Assembly: GCF_947498345.1 (NCBI RefSeq)
Contig: NZ_CANMJY010000002.1
Coordinates: 310,001 to 374,000, forward strand
Length of the DNA stretch: 64,000 nucleotides
Direction of reading: 5' to 3'
Origin: an uncultured Winogradskyella sp.
GTDB lineage: Bacteria; Bacteroidota; Bacteroidia; Flavobacteriales; Flavobacteriaceae
Positions within the stretch are counted from its first letter, which is position 1. Each line of letters opens with the position of its first letter. Both the position numbers and the translations under genes were made by a program. Positions 47,535-57,484 of this stretch are shown piece by piece. The notes beneath the pieces are model-generated. The model was not told where the DNA came from, searched no databases, and saw nothing but the letters and a program-made list of their open reading frames with translations.

Positions 47535-50500
47535 ATGAACTTAAACTACAAATCGTTAATTGTATTACTTGCAGTACTTACATTTAATTCTGCTTTTTCA
47601 CAAGATGTAGATAATGATGGTGTATTAGATGCTTACGATGTTGACAATAACAATGATGGTGTAATTGATACATCAGTTTGTGCAGCGATATCTGGAGGAG
47701 CTTCTCCGCAAGGTGATGCTATTAGCTGGACAAAAAATGGCCTTAAGATATTTTCAATCGCTAATAATACTAATGCATTAGGGTATCAAGAATCGGGCTT
47801 TCAACAAGAGGTATACTCTAAAGGAGAAACCTTAACGGTATTAAACGGTTCTAGCGATTACAGTTTTCCGAGTAGTTCATGGACAGCAGGTTCTGCTAAT
47901 ACGAGTGTTGGTACTTTTGCAAACGGAACTATTGATTTCGAATCTAACTATTATCGAAGAACGAGCTCTCCTAGGATTGCACTTTTAAGAACAACCACAT
48001 CTGGTAATTTTAAATCTGGTAATTCTGGCCATGCTGTATATATTTATCCTGAAACTGGTGCGCAAACTAACGATTATTATACCGTAAATATAAATTTCAC
48101 AACACCAGTACGTTCTTTTAGTTTTGATCTTGTAGACATATTTGATACAAATTACGATAGTGGTGTTATTAGTCAATATGAAGTATATGTTGATAATAAT
48201 TTAGTAGGGTATTATAGAAATACATTTTTAGGTGATGATGGTACAGGAAATATTAACCTCTACGATGCTGATGGTGTTTATAAAGGAGCTGTAAATTCTG
48301 GTCAAAATATTGAGAACAATTTTGGTATAACTGCAGATACTGGTATTAGTAAAGTTTCAATTAAGCATATTGTTGTATCTGGTCAGATGGCTATAAACAC
48401 TCACGAGCCTCACGGTCTAGACACATTTGCTTATAGCTTTGTTTGTTTGCCTCCGATCGATATCGATTCGGATGATGATGGTATACCCGATAATATAGAG
48501 GTTCAAAGCACATTAGGATATATTGCACCCAGTGGTACGGTAAATACATCAGGAGCCTACATGGGGCTTTGGGATAATTATGGTACTGGGATGACTCCAG
48601 TAGATACAGACGGAGATGGTATTCCAGATTACTTAGATTCAGATAGCGATAATGATGGTATTCCTGATATTCAAGAAAATGGACAGTTGGATACCGTTTC
48701 AAATTTAGATACTGATGCAGATGGATTAGACAATAACTTTGATAGCAATAATTCTTCTTTTGATACTAATGATGAGATTTCTTCAGGCACACTTACTGAT
48801 TTAGTAAATGTTTTTGGTGATGCAGATGGAGATGCCAATACAGGAGGTGATCTTGATTATAGAGATATATTCAATACAAATCCACCTGTTAATGCAACCA
48901 TAGATTTTGATGGTGCGGATGATTATTTATCAGGAAACAGTATTATAAATGGTTTAGGAGAAGTAACATTGATGGCATGGATAAAAATAGATCCATCAAA
49001 TAGTGGAACATCTTATAACACCATATTGAGTGAAGATTCATCATGTAGATTGTATGTGCAGAGTGGTAATAAAATTATTTTCGCTACCAAAACAGGTAGT
49101 TCAGAACCAACTATTCTTACTACAGGCGATAGAATTGCTTACGATGAATGGCATCATATCACTGGTGTGTTTTCAGGTTCAGAAGGAAAGCAATTACTCT
49201 ATATTGATGGTGAATTAGTGGCTTCTAATATTTCTACAGATAGAATAGGGCATAGCATCACTACAACATCTGGATGGAATGGTAATTTTGAGGTTGGTCG
49301 TTTTTCAAGAAACACACCAAATCAGCAATACTTTAATGGAGAAATTGATGAGGTAAGGGTTTTTAATATCACATTAACCGATGAGCAAATCCAACAAATG
49401 GTCTATCAGGAAATAGAAAACAATGGAGGACTTGTGCAGGGAAAAACGATACCAAAACCAATAAAAGATACGGGGACATTACAAACAGTATCTTGGTCAA
49501 ACTTATTGGTGTACTATCCAATGACAGATATTAAAAATAGCACTACCTCAGATTATTCAAACCATAATCAAACCTTGAAACTCAATAATATTTCAACCGT
49601 GCAAGAGCAAACAGCTCCAATGCCATATCAGACAAGTTCGGATGGAGATTGGAATAGTCAAAGCACTTGGTTGCATGGTGACGTATGGGATATTGAAGAT
49701 GCCTCAGTTAATCAAGATTGCAGTATAGTTGAAATAAAGCATAACATTACATCATCTAATTCTCATACTAACCTTGGATTAGTCATAGATACTAATAAAA
49801 AATTAACAATCAATGGTGATCAAAAGGTAGAGAATAATTGGTATTTAGAGTTAAACGGAACATTAGATCTCGAAGGTGATTCTCAATTAATACAAACTGA
49901 AAATAGTGATTTAGTAACATCCTCGACTGGAAAAATTTTAAGACGTCAAGAAGGTAACTTAAGTGTATATTGGTATAACTATTGGGCATCTCCAGTAGGT
50001 AGTTTAGGAGCAGTAACATTGTCAGATGATAACAAAAGTAGTAACAACGATAATAATTCTAGTTACAGTTTAGATATGTTAAAAAAGCCAGACGGCAGTA
50101 ATTTTGAATTTACCAATGCGTATCATGAAGAAGGAAAAATAAGCACATATTGGTTATACACTTTTGTAAACGGTGTAACTTACTACGATTATGCATTCCT
50201 TGGTACAGACACAACTTTACAGCCAGGAGTAGGTTATACCTCTAAAGGTACAGGTTCGGAGCAGCAGTATGTGTTTGAAGGAAAACCTAATAATGGAACC
50301 ATAGTAGTCCCAGTTATTGATACAGGAGGTAATGGTTCTGTACCAGCAGTTACAAAAACAGATTACCTATTAGGAAACCCTTATGCATCTGCTATAGACC
50401 TGCATGCGTTTATAGATGACAATGCAGGTGTTATTGATGGTACAATACAACTTTGGCAACAATGGAGTGGTTCATCACATATATTAAATGAATATAATGG

Positions 50501-51470
50501 TGGTTATGCTCAGGTTAACAAAACCGGAGCGACAAGAGCCTATCAATTTGTAGGAATAGAAGGAGCTACCAATGGTAGTCAGGATGGCACAAAAAAACCC
50601 ACAAGATATTTGCCTGTTGGGCAGGGTTTTATGACGGAAATAGTTAATAGTGGTGATATAGTATTTAAAAATAGCCAACGCGTTTTTATTAAAGAATCAG
50701 ATGCTAACGGATCTTATAACAATGGCTCAGTATTCTTTAGAGATGCAACAGGTTTGCGTACTGAGGCTACAACAGAAAATTTAATGCAAAAGCTACGTTT
50801 AGAATTTAATTCGGTAGATGGGCCATCAACTAGAAGAGAGTTATTACTTGGTTTTAGTGAAATCACATCAGATGAATTTGATTATGGGTATGATGCTAAG
50901 AATGTGGAGATATACGATGATGATTTAAACCTGATTTTAGAAGACAAATTAATGACGATACAAGCTTATAGTGTAATAACAGAAGATAAAGTGGTGCCAT
51001 TGTCCTTAAAAGCCTCAGGAGCGTATAACTATACTATAAAACTCACAGAAACAGAAAACATACCAGAAGATCAGGATATGTTTATAAAGGATAATCTTAC
51101 GGGTGAATATTACAATCTAAGAAGTGAACAACCATTTGAATTTTCTTCTGAAGCAGGTGAGTTTACAAACAGGTTTGAAGTAGTGTTTCAGGAGCAATCT
51201 CAGAGTTTATCTATCAATGATCCTACAATAGAGAATTTAAAATTTTACTATGCAATGGGAAGAAACAAGATTGTAATACTGAATCCTAATAATATTGAGG
51301 TTAGAACAGTTGAACTTTATAATATTGTCGGTCAATCCGTATACAAAACCCAGGGTTATGAAGGTGCTTACAATGAGTACGAAGTAGGTGATTTAAGCAC
51401 AGGAACTTATATTATTAAGTTAAATACATTAGAGAATGGTCAGTTGACCAAGAAAATTATCATAAAGTAA
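47535..51470 (+). CDS. Large secreted protein with LamG-like domain and T9SS sorting domain
   Basis: 1311 residues. Signal peptide (1-22), Asp-rich thrombospondin-type-3/EF-like calcium repeats at the N-terminus ([16 protein letters not shown]) and again at about 310-440 ([19 protein letters not shown]), a LamG/concanavalin-like domain (about 450-630), a long beta-rich region, and a C-terminal type A sorting domain (about 1225-1311; [27 protein letters not shown], and KKIIIK). A cell-surface or secreted adhesin-like cargo of the type IX system. Single-gene unit with its own terminator. Confidence 0.92.
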   Translation: MNLNYKSLIVLLAVLTFNSAFSQDVDNDGVLDAYDVDNNNDGVIDTSVCAAISGGASPQGDAISWTKNGLKIFSIANNTNALGYQESGFQQEVYSKGETLTVLNGSSDYSFPSSSWTAGSANTSVGTFANGTIDFESNYYRRTSSPRIALLRTTTSGNFKSGNSGHAVYIYPETGAQTNDYYTVNINFTTPVRSFSFDLVDIFDTNYDSGVISQYEVYVDNNLVGYYRNTFLGDDGTGNINLYDADGVYKGAVNSGQNIENNFGITADTGISKVSIKHIVVSGQMAINTHEPHGLDTFAYSFVCLPPIDIDSDDDGIPDNIEVQSTLGYIAPSGTVNTSGAYMGLWDNYGTGMTPVDTDGDGIPDYLDSDSDNDGIPDIQENGQLDTVSNLDTDADGLDNNFDSNNSSFDTNDEISSGTLTDLVNVFGDADGDANTGGDLDYRDIFNTNPPVNATIDFDGADDYLSGNSIINGLGEVTLMAWIKIDPSNSGTSYNTILSEDSSCRLYVQSGNKIIFATKTGSSEPTILTTGDRIAYDEWHHITGVFSGSEGKQLLYIDGELVASNISTDRIGHSITTTSGWNGNFEVGRFSRNTPNQQYFNGEIDEVRVFNITLTDEQIQQMVYQEIENNGGLVQGKTIPKPIKDTGTLQTVSWSNLLVYYPMTDIKNSTTSDYSNHNQTLKLNNISTVQEQTAPMPYQTSSDGDWNSQSTWLHGDVWDIEDASVNQDCSIVEIKHNITSSNSHTNLGLVIDTNKKLTINGDQKVENNWYLELNGTLDLEGDSQLIQTENSDLVTSSTGKILRRQEGNLSVYWYNYWASPVGSLGAVTLSDDNKSSNNDNNSSYSLDMLKKPDGSNFEFTNAYHEEGKISTYWLYTFVNGVTYYDYAFLGTDTTLQPGVGYTSKGTGSEQQYVFEGKPNNGTIVVPVIDTGGNGSVPAVTKTDYLLGNPYASAIDLHAFIDDNAGVIDGTIQLWQQWSGSSHILNEYNGGYAQVNKTGATRAYQFVGIEGATNGSQDGTKKPTRYLPVGQGFMTEIVNSGDIVFKNSQRVFIKESDANGSYNNGSVFFRDATGLRTEATTENLMQKLRLEFNSVDGPSTRRELLLGFSEITSDEFDYGYDAKNVEIYDDDLNLILEDKLMTIQAYSVITEDKVVPLSLKASGAYNYTIKLTETENIPEDQDMFIKDNLTGEYYNLRSEQPFEFSSEAGEFTNRFEVVFQEQSQSLSINDPTIENLKFYYAMGRNKIVILNPNNIEVRTVELYNIVGQSVYKTQGYEGAYNEYEVGDLSTGTYIIKLNTLENGQLTKKIIIK

Positions 51471-51489
51471 TATTTTAGTTAGTTAGTGA

Positions 51490-51530
51490 TAAAGGCTGCT
51501 TAGAAATTATTCTAAGTAGCCTTTGTTTGT
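51490..51530 (+). terminator. Terminator after the T9SS cargo gene
   Basis: Arms AAGGCTGCTTAGAA and TTCTAAGTAGCCTT (one G-U pair), 5-nt loop, then TTGTTTGT. Confidence 0.8.
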
Positions 51531-51649
51531 TATAAAGAATTATAATCCTAATGTATTATGTTAGCCTTTTTATTAGGATGTTAAAAGAGAATATTAGGAA
51601 TAATAAAAAGAATTTAAGAATTTGAGAGCTTATTAGAAATAATTCAATC

Positions 51650-52222
51650 ATGGTAGACCCTAACTTTGATTTCTTAAAATCAAAATTCCATATTTCTAAG
51701 GAGGTTTATATAATCCTTCAAAACCTTGCATCAAAACGAAAATTGAGAGCAGGTGAAAATATAGTTAAACAAGGTGGTAAAAGCAAGAAAATCGCTTTTT
51801 TGGTTACTGGATTAATGCGAGCTTACAGCACTTTAGAATCAGGAAAACAAATCACCAAAAACATATTTACACCAATAAATTTTGTTGGAGCGTTTTCATC
51901 TTTAATAAAAGACAAGCCATCACTTCTTTGTTATGAGGCTTTAGTAGATTCGGTTGTTTTTGAGGTGGATTTTAATCAATTTATCGAAATATCCAAAACG
52001 AATATAGAAGTAAGTAATTTCTATAATAGAATCTTAGAATATGTATTTGTTATGTACGAAAAGAAGCAACTAGAAACAATGGCTCTAGACGGTACACAAA
52101 GATACCTGTCTCTAAAAAAGCAGATTCCTAATATTGATAATTTAATACCTCAGTATCAAATAGCATCATATTTAAATATTTCGCCAGTTCAATTAAGCCG
52201 AATAAGAAAAAAAATATATTAA
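51650..52222 (+). CDS. Crp/Fnr-family transcriptional regulator
   Basis: 190 residues. Cyclic-nucleotide-binding-like domain (about 25-115, KLRAGENIVKQGGKSKKIAFLVTG), then a dimerisation helix and a short winged HTH (IASYLNISPVQLSRIRKK) at the very C-terminus. This is the compact Crp form common in Bacteroidetes. Targets unknown; a dyad and an orphan promoter lie just downstream. Confidence 0.88.
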   Translation: MVDPNFDFLKSKFHISKEVYIILQNLASKRKLRAGENIVKQGGKSKKIAFLVTGLMRAYSTLESGKQITKNIFTPINFVGAFSSLIKDKPSLLCYEALVDSVVFEVDFNQFIEISKTNIEVSNFYNRILEYVFVMYEKKQLETMALDGTQRYLSLKKQIPNIDNLIPQYQIASYLNISPVQLSRIRKKIY

Positions 52223-52230
52223 CATATGTT

Positions 52231-52259
52231 AATTAATACTCGGTGAATTCGTATTAATT
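52231..52259. repeat. Inverted repeat behind the Crp-like gene
   Basis: AATTAATAC (52231-52239) and GTATTAATT (52251-52259), 11-bp spacer, preceded by the palindrome AACATATGTT (52221-52230). May be the Crp-family gene terminator or an operator for the promoter that overlaps it. Confidence 0.45.
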
Positions 52260-52346
52260 TTGTAGTATAATTATTTTATTTACAAATAGAAATTAGTTAA
52301 TAGCCCTAACAAGAAGAAGCAAACGAAAGTCGTTTGCTTTTTTTTA
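52255..52346 (+). ncRNA. Candidate small RNA (promoter plus terminator, no ORF)
   Basis: TAATTTTG at 52255-52262 fits the -7 consensus. About 55 nt further on is a strong terminator (arms AAGCAAACGA / TCGTTTGCTT, 3-nt loop, then eight or more T). A transcript of roughly 75-80 nt is predicted, with no ORF. It could instead be a late terminator of the Crp-like gene. Confidence 0.35.
52317..52346 (+). terminator. Strong intrinsic terminator before ileS
   Basis: Perfect 10-bp stem AAGCAAACGA / TCGTTTGCTT with loop AAG and a long T-run. Confidence 0.88.
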
Positions 52347-52409
52347 TGATATAAACCGTCCTTTAACAAGAAATTCTTAATTTCGCGATTCGATAAGAAT
52401 TTTGATGTC

Positions 52410-55400
52410 ATGAGTACAAAGTTCCCTGAATATAAAGGACTTAACTTGCCCAAAGTTGCAAACGAAATAAGCGACTATTGGCAAGCTAACAATATCTTTG
52501 AAAAGAGCGTAAGCACAAGAGAAGGTGCAACGCCTTATGTGTTTTTTGAAGGCCCACCTTCTGCTAATGGATTACCTGGTGTTCACCATGTATTGGCACG
52601 TGCCATAAAAGATATTTTTCCGCGCTACAAAACCATGAAAGGCTTTCAGGTAAAACGTAAAGCAGGCTGGGATACCCATGGCTTACCTGTAGAACTTGGT
52701 GTTGAGAAAGAACTTGGGATTACTAAGGAGGATATCGGCACTAAGATTACTGTAGAAGCGTATAACGAAGCTTGTAAAAAAGCAGTAATGCGTTATACTG
52801 ATATTTGGAATGACCTCACTCAAAAAATGGGTTACTGGGTAGATATGGATAATCCATATATCACTTACAAATCTAAGTACATGGAATCTGTTTGGTGGTT
52901 ATTAAAACAGATATACGACAAAGATTTAATTTATAAAGGTTATACCATTCAGCCATATTCGCCAAAGGCTGGTACAGGTTTAAGTAATAACGAATTAAAC
53001 CAACCAGGAACTTATCAAGATGTTACGGATACAACGGTTGTAGCTCAGTTTAAAGCAAATCAAAATACCTTACCAGATTTTCTTCAAAATGAAGGTGATA
53101 TCTATTTTATTGCCTGGACGACAACACCCTGGACATTGCCAAGTAACACCGCTTTAACTGTGGGGCCAAAGATTGATTATGTTTTAGTGGAAACCTATAA
53201 TCAATATACTTTCAAACCCATAAATGTGATTTTAGCTAAAAACTTAGTTGGAAAGCAATTTGATGGAAAGTATAAGCAAGTAGAAGACAAATCCACATTA
53301 TTAGACTACAATGAAGGTGATAAAAAAATTCCGTTCTATGTAGTTAAAGAATTTAAAGGGAAAGATTTAGTAGGTATCACCTACGAGCAACTTTTAGATT
53401 ATGCACAGCCAAATGATAATCCAGAAAATGCTTTTAGAGTCATCTCAGGTGATTTTGTAACGACTGAAGATGGAACAGGTATTGTGCATACAGCGCCAAC
53501 TTTTGGTGCTGATGACGCCTTGGTTGCCAAACAAGCCAAACCAGAAGTGCCACCAATGTTGGTGAAAGATGATAATGATAACTTAGTACCTTTAGTAGAT
53601 TTACAAGGGAGATTTAGACCAGAAATGGGTGAGTTTGCTGGTAAATATGTAAAGAATGAGTACTACAATGACGGAGAAGCTCCCGAGCGTTCAGTAGACG
53701 TTGAACTTGCGATTAAGTTAAAAACAGAAAACAAAGCCTTTAAGGTTGAAAAATATAAACATACATACCCTAATTGCTGGAGAACTGATAAACCAATTCT
53801 ATATTATCCTTTAGATTCTTGGTTTATCAAAGTTACTGATGTTGGGGTTAGAATGCAGGAGCTAAATAATACGATTAACTGGAAACCAAAATCAACAGGT
53901 GAAGGACGTTTTGGTAATTGGTTAGCTAATGCTAATGATTGGAATTTATCACGTTCGCGGTTCTGGGGAATTCCATTACCAATATGGAGAACAGAAGATG
54001 GAAAAGAACAATTGTGTATTGGGTCTATTGAAGAACTTAAGTCCGAAATGACCAAAGCTGTTGATGCTGGAGTAATGTCTGAAGATATATTCGCAGATTT
54101 TGAAGTTGGTAATATGTCAGAAGCTAACTATGAAACAGTTGATTTACATAAAAATATAGTTGATAAAATCGTATTGATTTCAGAATCCGAACAACCTATG
54201 AAACGCGAAAGCGATTTAATCGATGTTTGGTTTGATTCTGGTTCTATGCCTTATGCACAATGGCATTATCCTTTTGAAAACAAAAAACTAATAGATAACA
54301 AGGAAGCTTTTCCTGCAGATTTTATTGCTGAAGGTGTTGATCAGACACGTGGTTGGTTTTATACATTACATGCTATAGCAACCATGGTTTTTGATTCTGT
54401 AGCGTATAAGAATGTAGTCTCAAACGGATTGGTTTTAGATAAGAACGGGCAAAAGATGTCTAAGCGTTTGGGTAATGCAACAGACCCTTTCGAAACCTTA
54501 TCTACATATGGAGCAGACGCTACACGTTGGTACATGATAATGAATGCTAATCCATGGGATAATTTAAAATTTGATAGCGATGGTATCACAGAAGTAAGTC
54601 GTAAATTTTTCGGAACACTATATAATACCTATTCCTTTTTTACACTTTATACAAATATCGATGGGTTTAATTACAGCGAAGCCGATATTCCATTAAGCGA
54701 ACGACCAGAAATAGATCGTTGGATTTTGTCTGAGTTAAATACGTTGATTAAAGATGTGGATAAATTCTACTCAGACTACGAACCAACTAAAGCAGCAAGA
54801 GCGATTTCTAGTTTTACTCAAGATTATCTAAGTAATTGGTACGTACGTTTAAGTAGAAGACGTTTCTGGAAAGGTGATTATCAAGCTGATAAAATCTCTG
54901 CGTACCAGACACTTTATACCTCTATGAAAACGATTGCTAAGCTTGGTGCACCAATTGCTCCGTTCTTTATGGATCGTTTGTATTTAGATTTAAACGCTGT
55001 AACCAAAAGAGAAAATTTTGAAAGTGTACATTTAGCAGAATTCCCTAAAGTCGATAAATCGGCGATTGATAAAGTTCTGGAACGAAAAATGGAAAATGCG
55101 CAAACAATATCCTCATTAGTTTTATCGTTGAGAGCTAAGGAGAAGATCAAAGTGCGCCAACCACTTCAAAAAATAATGATTCCTGTAGATAGTCAACAAC
55201 AAAAGGAAGAGATTTCTGCTGTTTCAGATCTAATAAAACACGAAGTCAATATAAAAGAAGTGGAACTTTTAGAGGATGCATCAGATATATTAGTAAAGCA
55301 GATTAAACCAAATTTTAAAATTTTAGGCCCTAAATTTGGTAAAGATATGAGGTTGATTTCCAGTGCAATAAATGCGTTTTCTGCTAATGATATTAAAAAA

Positions 55401-55814
55401 ATCGAGCAAAACAGCAGTTTAGACGTTGAAATTAACGGAAAAATTATTACTTTAGGATTAGATGATGTAGAGATTACATCACAAGATATTGAAGGATGGC
55501 TTGTTGCAAACGAAGGTGCGTTAACTGTAGCTTTAGATGTAACTATAAATGAAGAATTGCGGAATGAAGGTATTGCACGTGAGCTTGTAAACCGTATTCA
55601 AAATTTGCGTAAGGACTCAGGATTTGAAGTTACAGATAGAATTGATGTTCAGCTTCAAAACGACACATTAGTTGCAGCAGCAATTGCTTCAAATGAGAAC
55701 TATATTAAATCAGAAACCTTAACAGAAGAATTAGAAATTAAAGACACAATAAAGAACGGTATAGAAATTGCTTTTGATGAAGTCAATACCAAATTATTTA
55801 TACAAAAACATTAA
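52410..55814 (+). CDS. ileS: Isoleucyl-tRNA synthetase, type 2 with GVHH signature
   Basis: 1134 residues, the longer eukaryote-like IleRS2 size. The class I signature reads PPSANGLPGVHH: Gly57-Val58-His59-His60 stands where HxGH is expected, i.e. the first and third positions are swapped. The KMSKR motif is at 682-686. Editing (CP1) domain includes TTPWTLPSNTAL, and a C-terminal DUF5915-like region is present. IleRS2 enzymes tolerate mupirocin, and those with GxHH have been reported as hyper-resistant. No second ileS is in the window. Close to the DksA-like gene downstream. Confidence 0.96.
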   Translation: MSTKFPEYKGLNLPKVANEISDYWQANNIFEKSVSTREGATPYVFFEGPPSANGLPGVHHVLARAIKDIFPRYKTMKGFQVKRKAGWDTHGLPVELGVEKELGITKEDIGTKITVEAYNEACKKAVMRYTDIWNDLTQKMGYWVDMDNPYITYKSKYMESVWWLLKQIYDKDLIYKGYTIQPYSPKAGTGLSNNELNQPGTYQDVTDTTVVAQFKANQNTLPDFLQNEGDIYFIAWTTTPWTLPSNTALTVGPKIDYVLVETYNQYTFKPINVILAKNLVGKQFDGKYKQVEDKSTLLDYNEGDKKIPFYVVKEFKGKDLVGITYEQLLDYAQPNDNPENAFRVISGDFVTTEDGTGIVHTAPTFGADDALVAKQAKPEVPPMLVKDDNDNLVPLVDLQGRFRPEMGEFAGKYVKNEYYNDGEAPERSVDVELAIKLKTENKAFKVEKYKHTYPNCWRTDKPILYYPLDSWFIKVTDVGVRMQELNNTINWKPKSTGEGRFGNWLANANDWNLSRSRFWGIPLPIWRTEDGKEQLCIGSIEELKSEMTKAVDAGVMSEDIFADFEVGNMSEANYETVDLHKNIVDKIVLISESEQPMKRESDLIDVWFDSGSMPYAQWHYPFENKKLIDNKEAFPADFIAEGVDQTRGWFYTLHAIATMVFDSVAYKNVVSNGLVLDKNGQKMSKRLGNATDPFETLSTYGADATRWYMIMNANPWDNLKFDSDGITEVSRKFFGTLYNTYSFFTLYTNIDGFNYSEADIPLSERPEIDRWILSELNTLIKDVDKFYSDYEPTKAARAISSFTQDYLSNWYVRLSRRRFWKGDYQADKISAYQTLYTSMKTIAKLGAPIAPFFMDRLYLDLNAVTKRENFESVHLAEFPKVDKSAIDKVLERKMENAQTISSLVLSLRAKEKIKVRQPLQKIMIPVDSQQQKEEISAVSDLIKHEVNIKEVELLEDASDILVKQIKPNFKILGPKFGKDMRLISSAINAFSANDIKKIEQNSSLDVEINGKIITLGLDDVEITSQDIEGWLVANEGALTVALDVTINEELRNEGIARELVNRIQNLRKDSGFEVTDRIDVQLQNDTLVAAAIASNENYIKSETLTEELEIKDTIKNGIEIAFDEVNTKLFIQKH

Positions 55815-55818
55815 ACAT

Positions 55819-56202
55819 ATGGCAACAGATACAACAAATAGATATTCAGATAAAGATTTAGAAGCATTTAGAATTTTAATTCAAGATAAAATTGATAAAG
55901 CTGAGCACGATTTAGAATTAATAAAGAGTGCTTACATGAATGATCATAACAACGGTACAGATGATACCTCACCAACATTCAAAGCTTTTGAAGAAGGAAG
56001 TGCCACAATGAGTAAAGAAGCTAATTCAGCATTGGCAATTCGTCAAGAAAAGTTTATACGTGATTTGAAGAATGCTATGATTAGAATTGAGAATAAGACC
56101 TATGGGGTTTGCCGAGTTACGGGTAAATTAATAAATCCTGAGCGTCTAAAATTAGTACCTCATGCCACATTAAGTATTGAAGCTAAGAATATGCAGAAGT
56201 AG
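55819..56202 (+). CDS. DksA/TraR-family protein lacking most zinc cysteines
   Basis: 127 residues from the ATG at 55819 (MATDTTNRYSDKDL); an earlier in-frame ATG lies inside ileS and adds an unconserved stretch. Coiled coil (about 10-90) followed by the finger region, which reads GVCRVTGKLI and PHATLSIEAK. Only one of the four zinc Cys (Cys98) is kept. This matches Bacteroidetes DksA-like proteins. Likely binds RNA polymerase. It starts 4 bp after ileS. Confidence 0.88.
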   Translation: MATDTTNRYSDKDLEAFRILIQDKIDKAEHDLELIKSAYMNDHNNGTDDTSPTFKAFEEGSATMSKEANSALAIRQEKFIRDLKNAMIRIENKTYGVCRVTGKLINPERLKLVPHATLSIEAKNMQK

Positions 56203-56264
56203 AATTCCTTTGAAAAAAAGGAATCTCATTAAACAGAGATTGCGTTAAATTAATAAAAGATAAC

Positions 56265-56298
56265 AAAGCTTTGAATATAAAATTTCAAAGCTTTTTTT
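56265..56298 (+). terminator. Hairpin and T-run directly before the lspA start
   Basis: Arms AAAGCTTTGAA (56265-56275) and TTCAAAGCTTT (56284-56294), then T-run to 56298. The lspA ATG begins at 56302. Probably ends the ileS-dksA transcript but sits where the lspA leader should be. Confidence 0.8.
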
Positions 56299-56301
56299 AG
56301 T

Positions 56302-56967
56302 ATGTCGTTAAAAAAGGCCTCAATTATTATAATTCTCATTTTACTGGTAGATCAAATCAGTAAAATATATATTAAAACACATTTTCAACTGTCTGAAACT
56401 ATCAAGGTATTTACGTGGTTTAAAATTCATTTTATAGAAAATGATGGTATGGCTTGGGGAACAAAACTGAGTGATTTTTTTACATTCATTTCAGACAAAT
56501 CGGCCAAACTCATTTTAACCTTATTTAGGATAGTTGCTGTAACATGTATTGGGTTTTGGTTGATAGATGTAACCAAAAAGAAGAAATCTAAAACGTTGAT
56601 TTTTGCCATTGCTATAATTTTTGCAGGTGCTTTAGGAAATATTTTAGATTCTGTGTTTTACGGCCTATTGTTTGGTGAAAGTAATATGCAGATCGCTACA
56701 TTTCTACCAGAAGGAGGAGGTTATGCAGATATATTTTATGGTAAAGTTGTAGACATGCTGTATTTCCCTATTTGGAGTGGAGTATTACCAGAATGGTTGC
56801 CAATTATTGGGGGGAAATATTTTTCGTTTTTTGATCCAGTTTTTAATGTGGCTGATGTTGCTATAAGTACTGGTATCGGAATTTTAATTGTGTTTAATAA
56901 GAAGGCTTTTAAGGATGGCTCTAAAACTGAAATACCTCATCAGGAGTTACACAATAATCAAGCTTAA
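56302..56967 (+). CDS. lspA: Lipoprotein signal peptidase II
   Basis: Cleaves prolipoprotein signal peptides in the inner membrane. 221 residues with four helices and both catalytic Asp: Asp116 (ALGNILDSVF) and Asp185 (FNVADVAIS). It is longer than the common 160 residues because of a loop between these motifs (about 120-175), as in other Bacteroidetes. Its last 47 bases overlap the convergent cyclo-ligase gene. Confidence 0.95.
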   Translation: MSLKKASIIIILILLVDQISKIYIKTHFQLSETIKVFTWFKIHFIENDGMAWGTKLSDFFTFISDKSAKLILTLFRIVAVTCIGFWLIDVTKKKKSKTLIFAIAIIFAGALGNILDSVFYGLLFGESNMQIATFLPEGGGYADIFYGKVVDMLYFPIWSGVLPEWLPIIGGKYFSFFDPVFNVADVAISTGIGILIVFNKKAFKDGSKTEIPHQELHNNQA

Positions 56968-57484
56968 TATCATTTTCAGAGGCATCTATAATCTTGTCTT
57001 CTATTTCAAAAAAGGATAAGCCTATTTTAAGGGTTTCAGGTTTACAATTAGTTAAAAAGCGGTCGTAAAATCCTTTACCATAACCTACTCTGTTTCCTGT
57101 TTTATCGAAAGCTAAAAGCGGAATAAAAACAATTTCTAATTGTGGCGATTGAATTTCTATACCATCAATAGGTTCAGGGATATTATAGTTATTCTTTTTA
57201 ATCCTTGTACTATCAGTCAGTAGATAATGCGTCATCGAATAATCTTCAAAATTGCTTTTAGAGATGACTATGTTTTTATCCTTTCCTGCTAAAATATTCA
57301 AGATATATTCGGTATTGATTTCTTTTTGCTCTTCAATAGTTAAGAACATATGATAGAATGATTTATCCCAAATATCTAATTGTAATAATTGATTAGCAAT
57401 GGAGAGACTGTAATCTTCAATTTGTTCTAAAGAGAGTTCTTTTCGTAAGATTTTATATTTTTTTCGAAGCTCAGATTTAGTCAT
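56921..57484 (-). CDS. 5-formyltetrahydrofolate cyclo-ligase
   Basis: Converts 5-formyl-THF to 5,10-methenyl-THF with ATP. 187 residues, with the basic N-terminus (KSELRKKYKILRKEL), the FIPLLAFD segment and the signature GYGKGFYDRFL. Its ATG overlaps the last base of the M14-type gene's stop (57484), so it is coupled to that gene. Confidence 0.93.
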   Translation of the reverse strand: MTKSELRKKYKILRKELSLEQIEDYSLSIANQLLQLDIWDKSFYHMFLTIEEQKEINTEYILNILAGKDKNIVISKSNFEDYSMTHYLLTDSTRIKKNNYNIPEPIDGIEIQSPQLEIVFIPLLAFDKTGNRVGYGKGFYDRFLTNCKPETLKIGLSFFEIEDKIIDASENDIKLDYCVTPDEVFQF

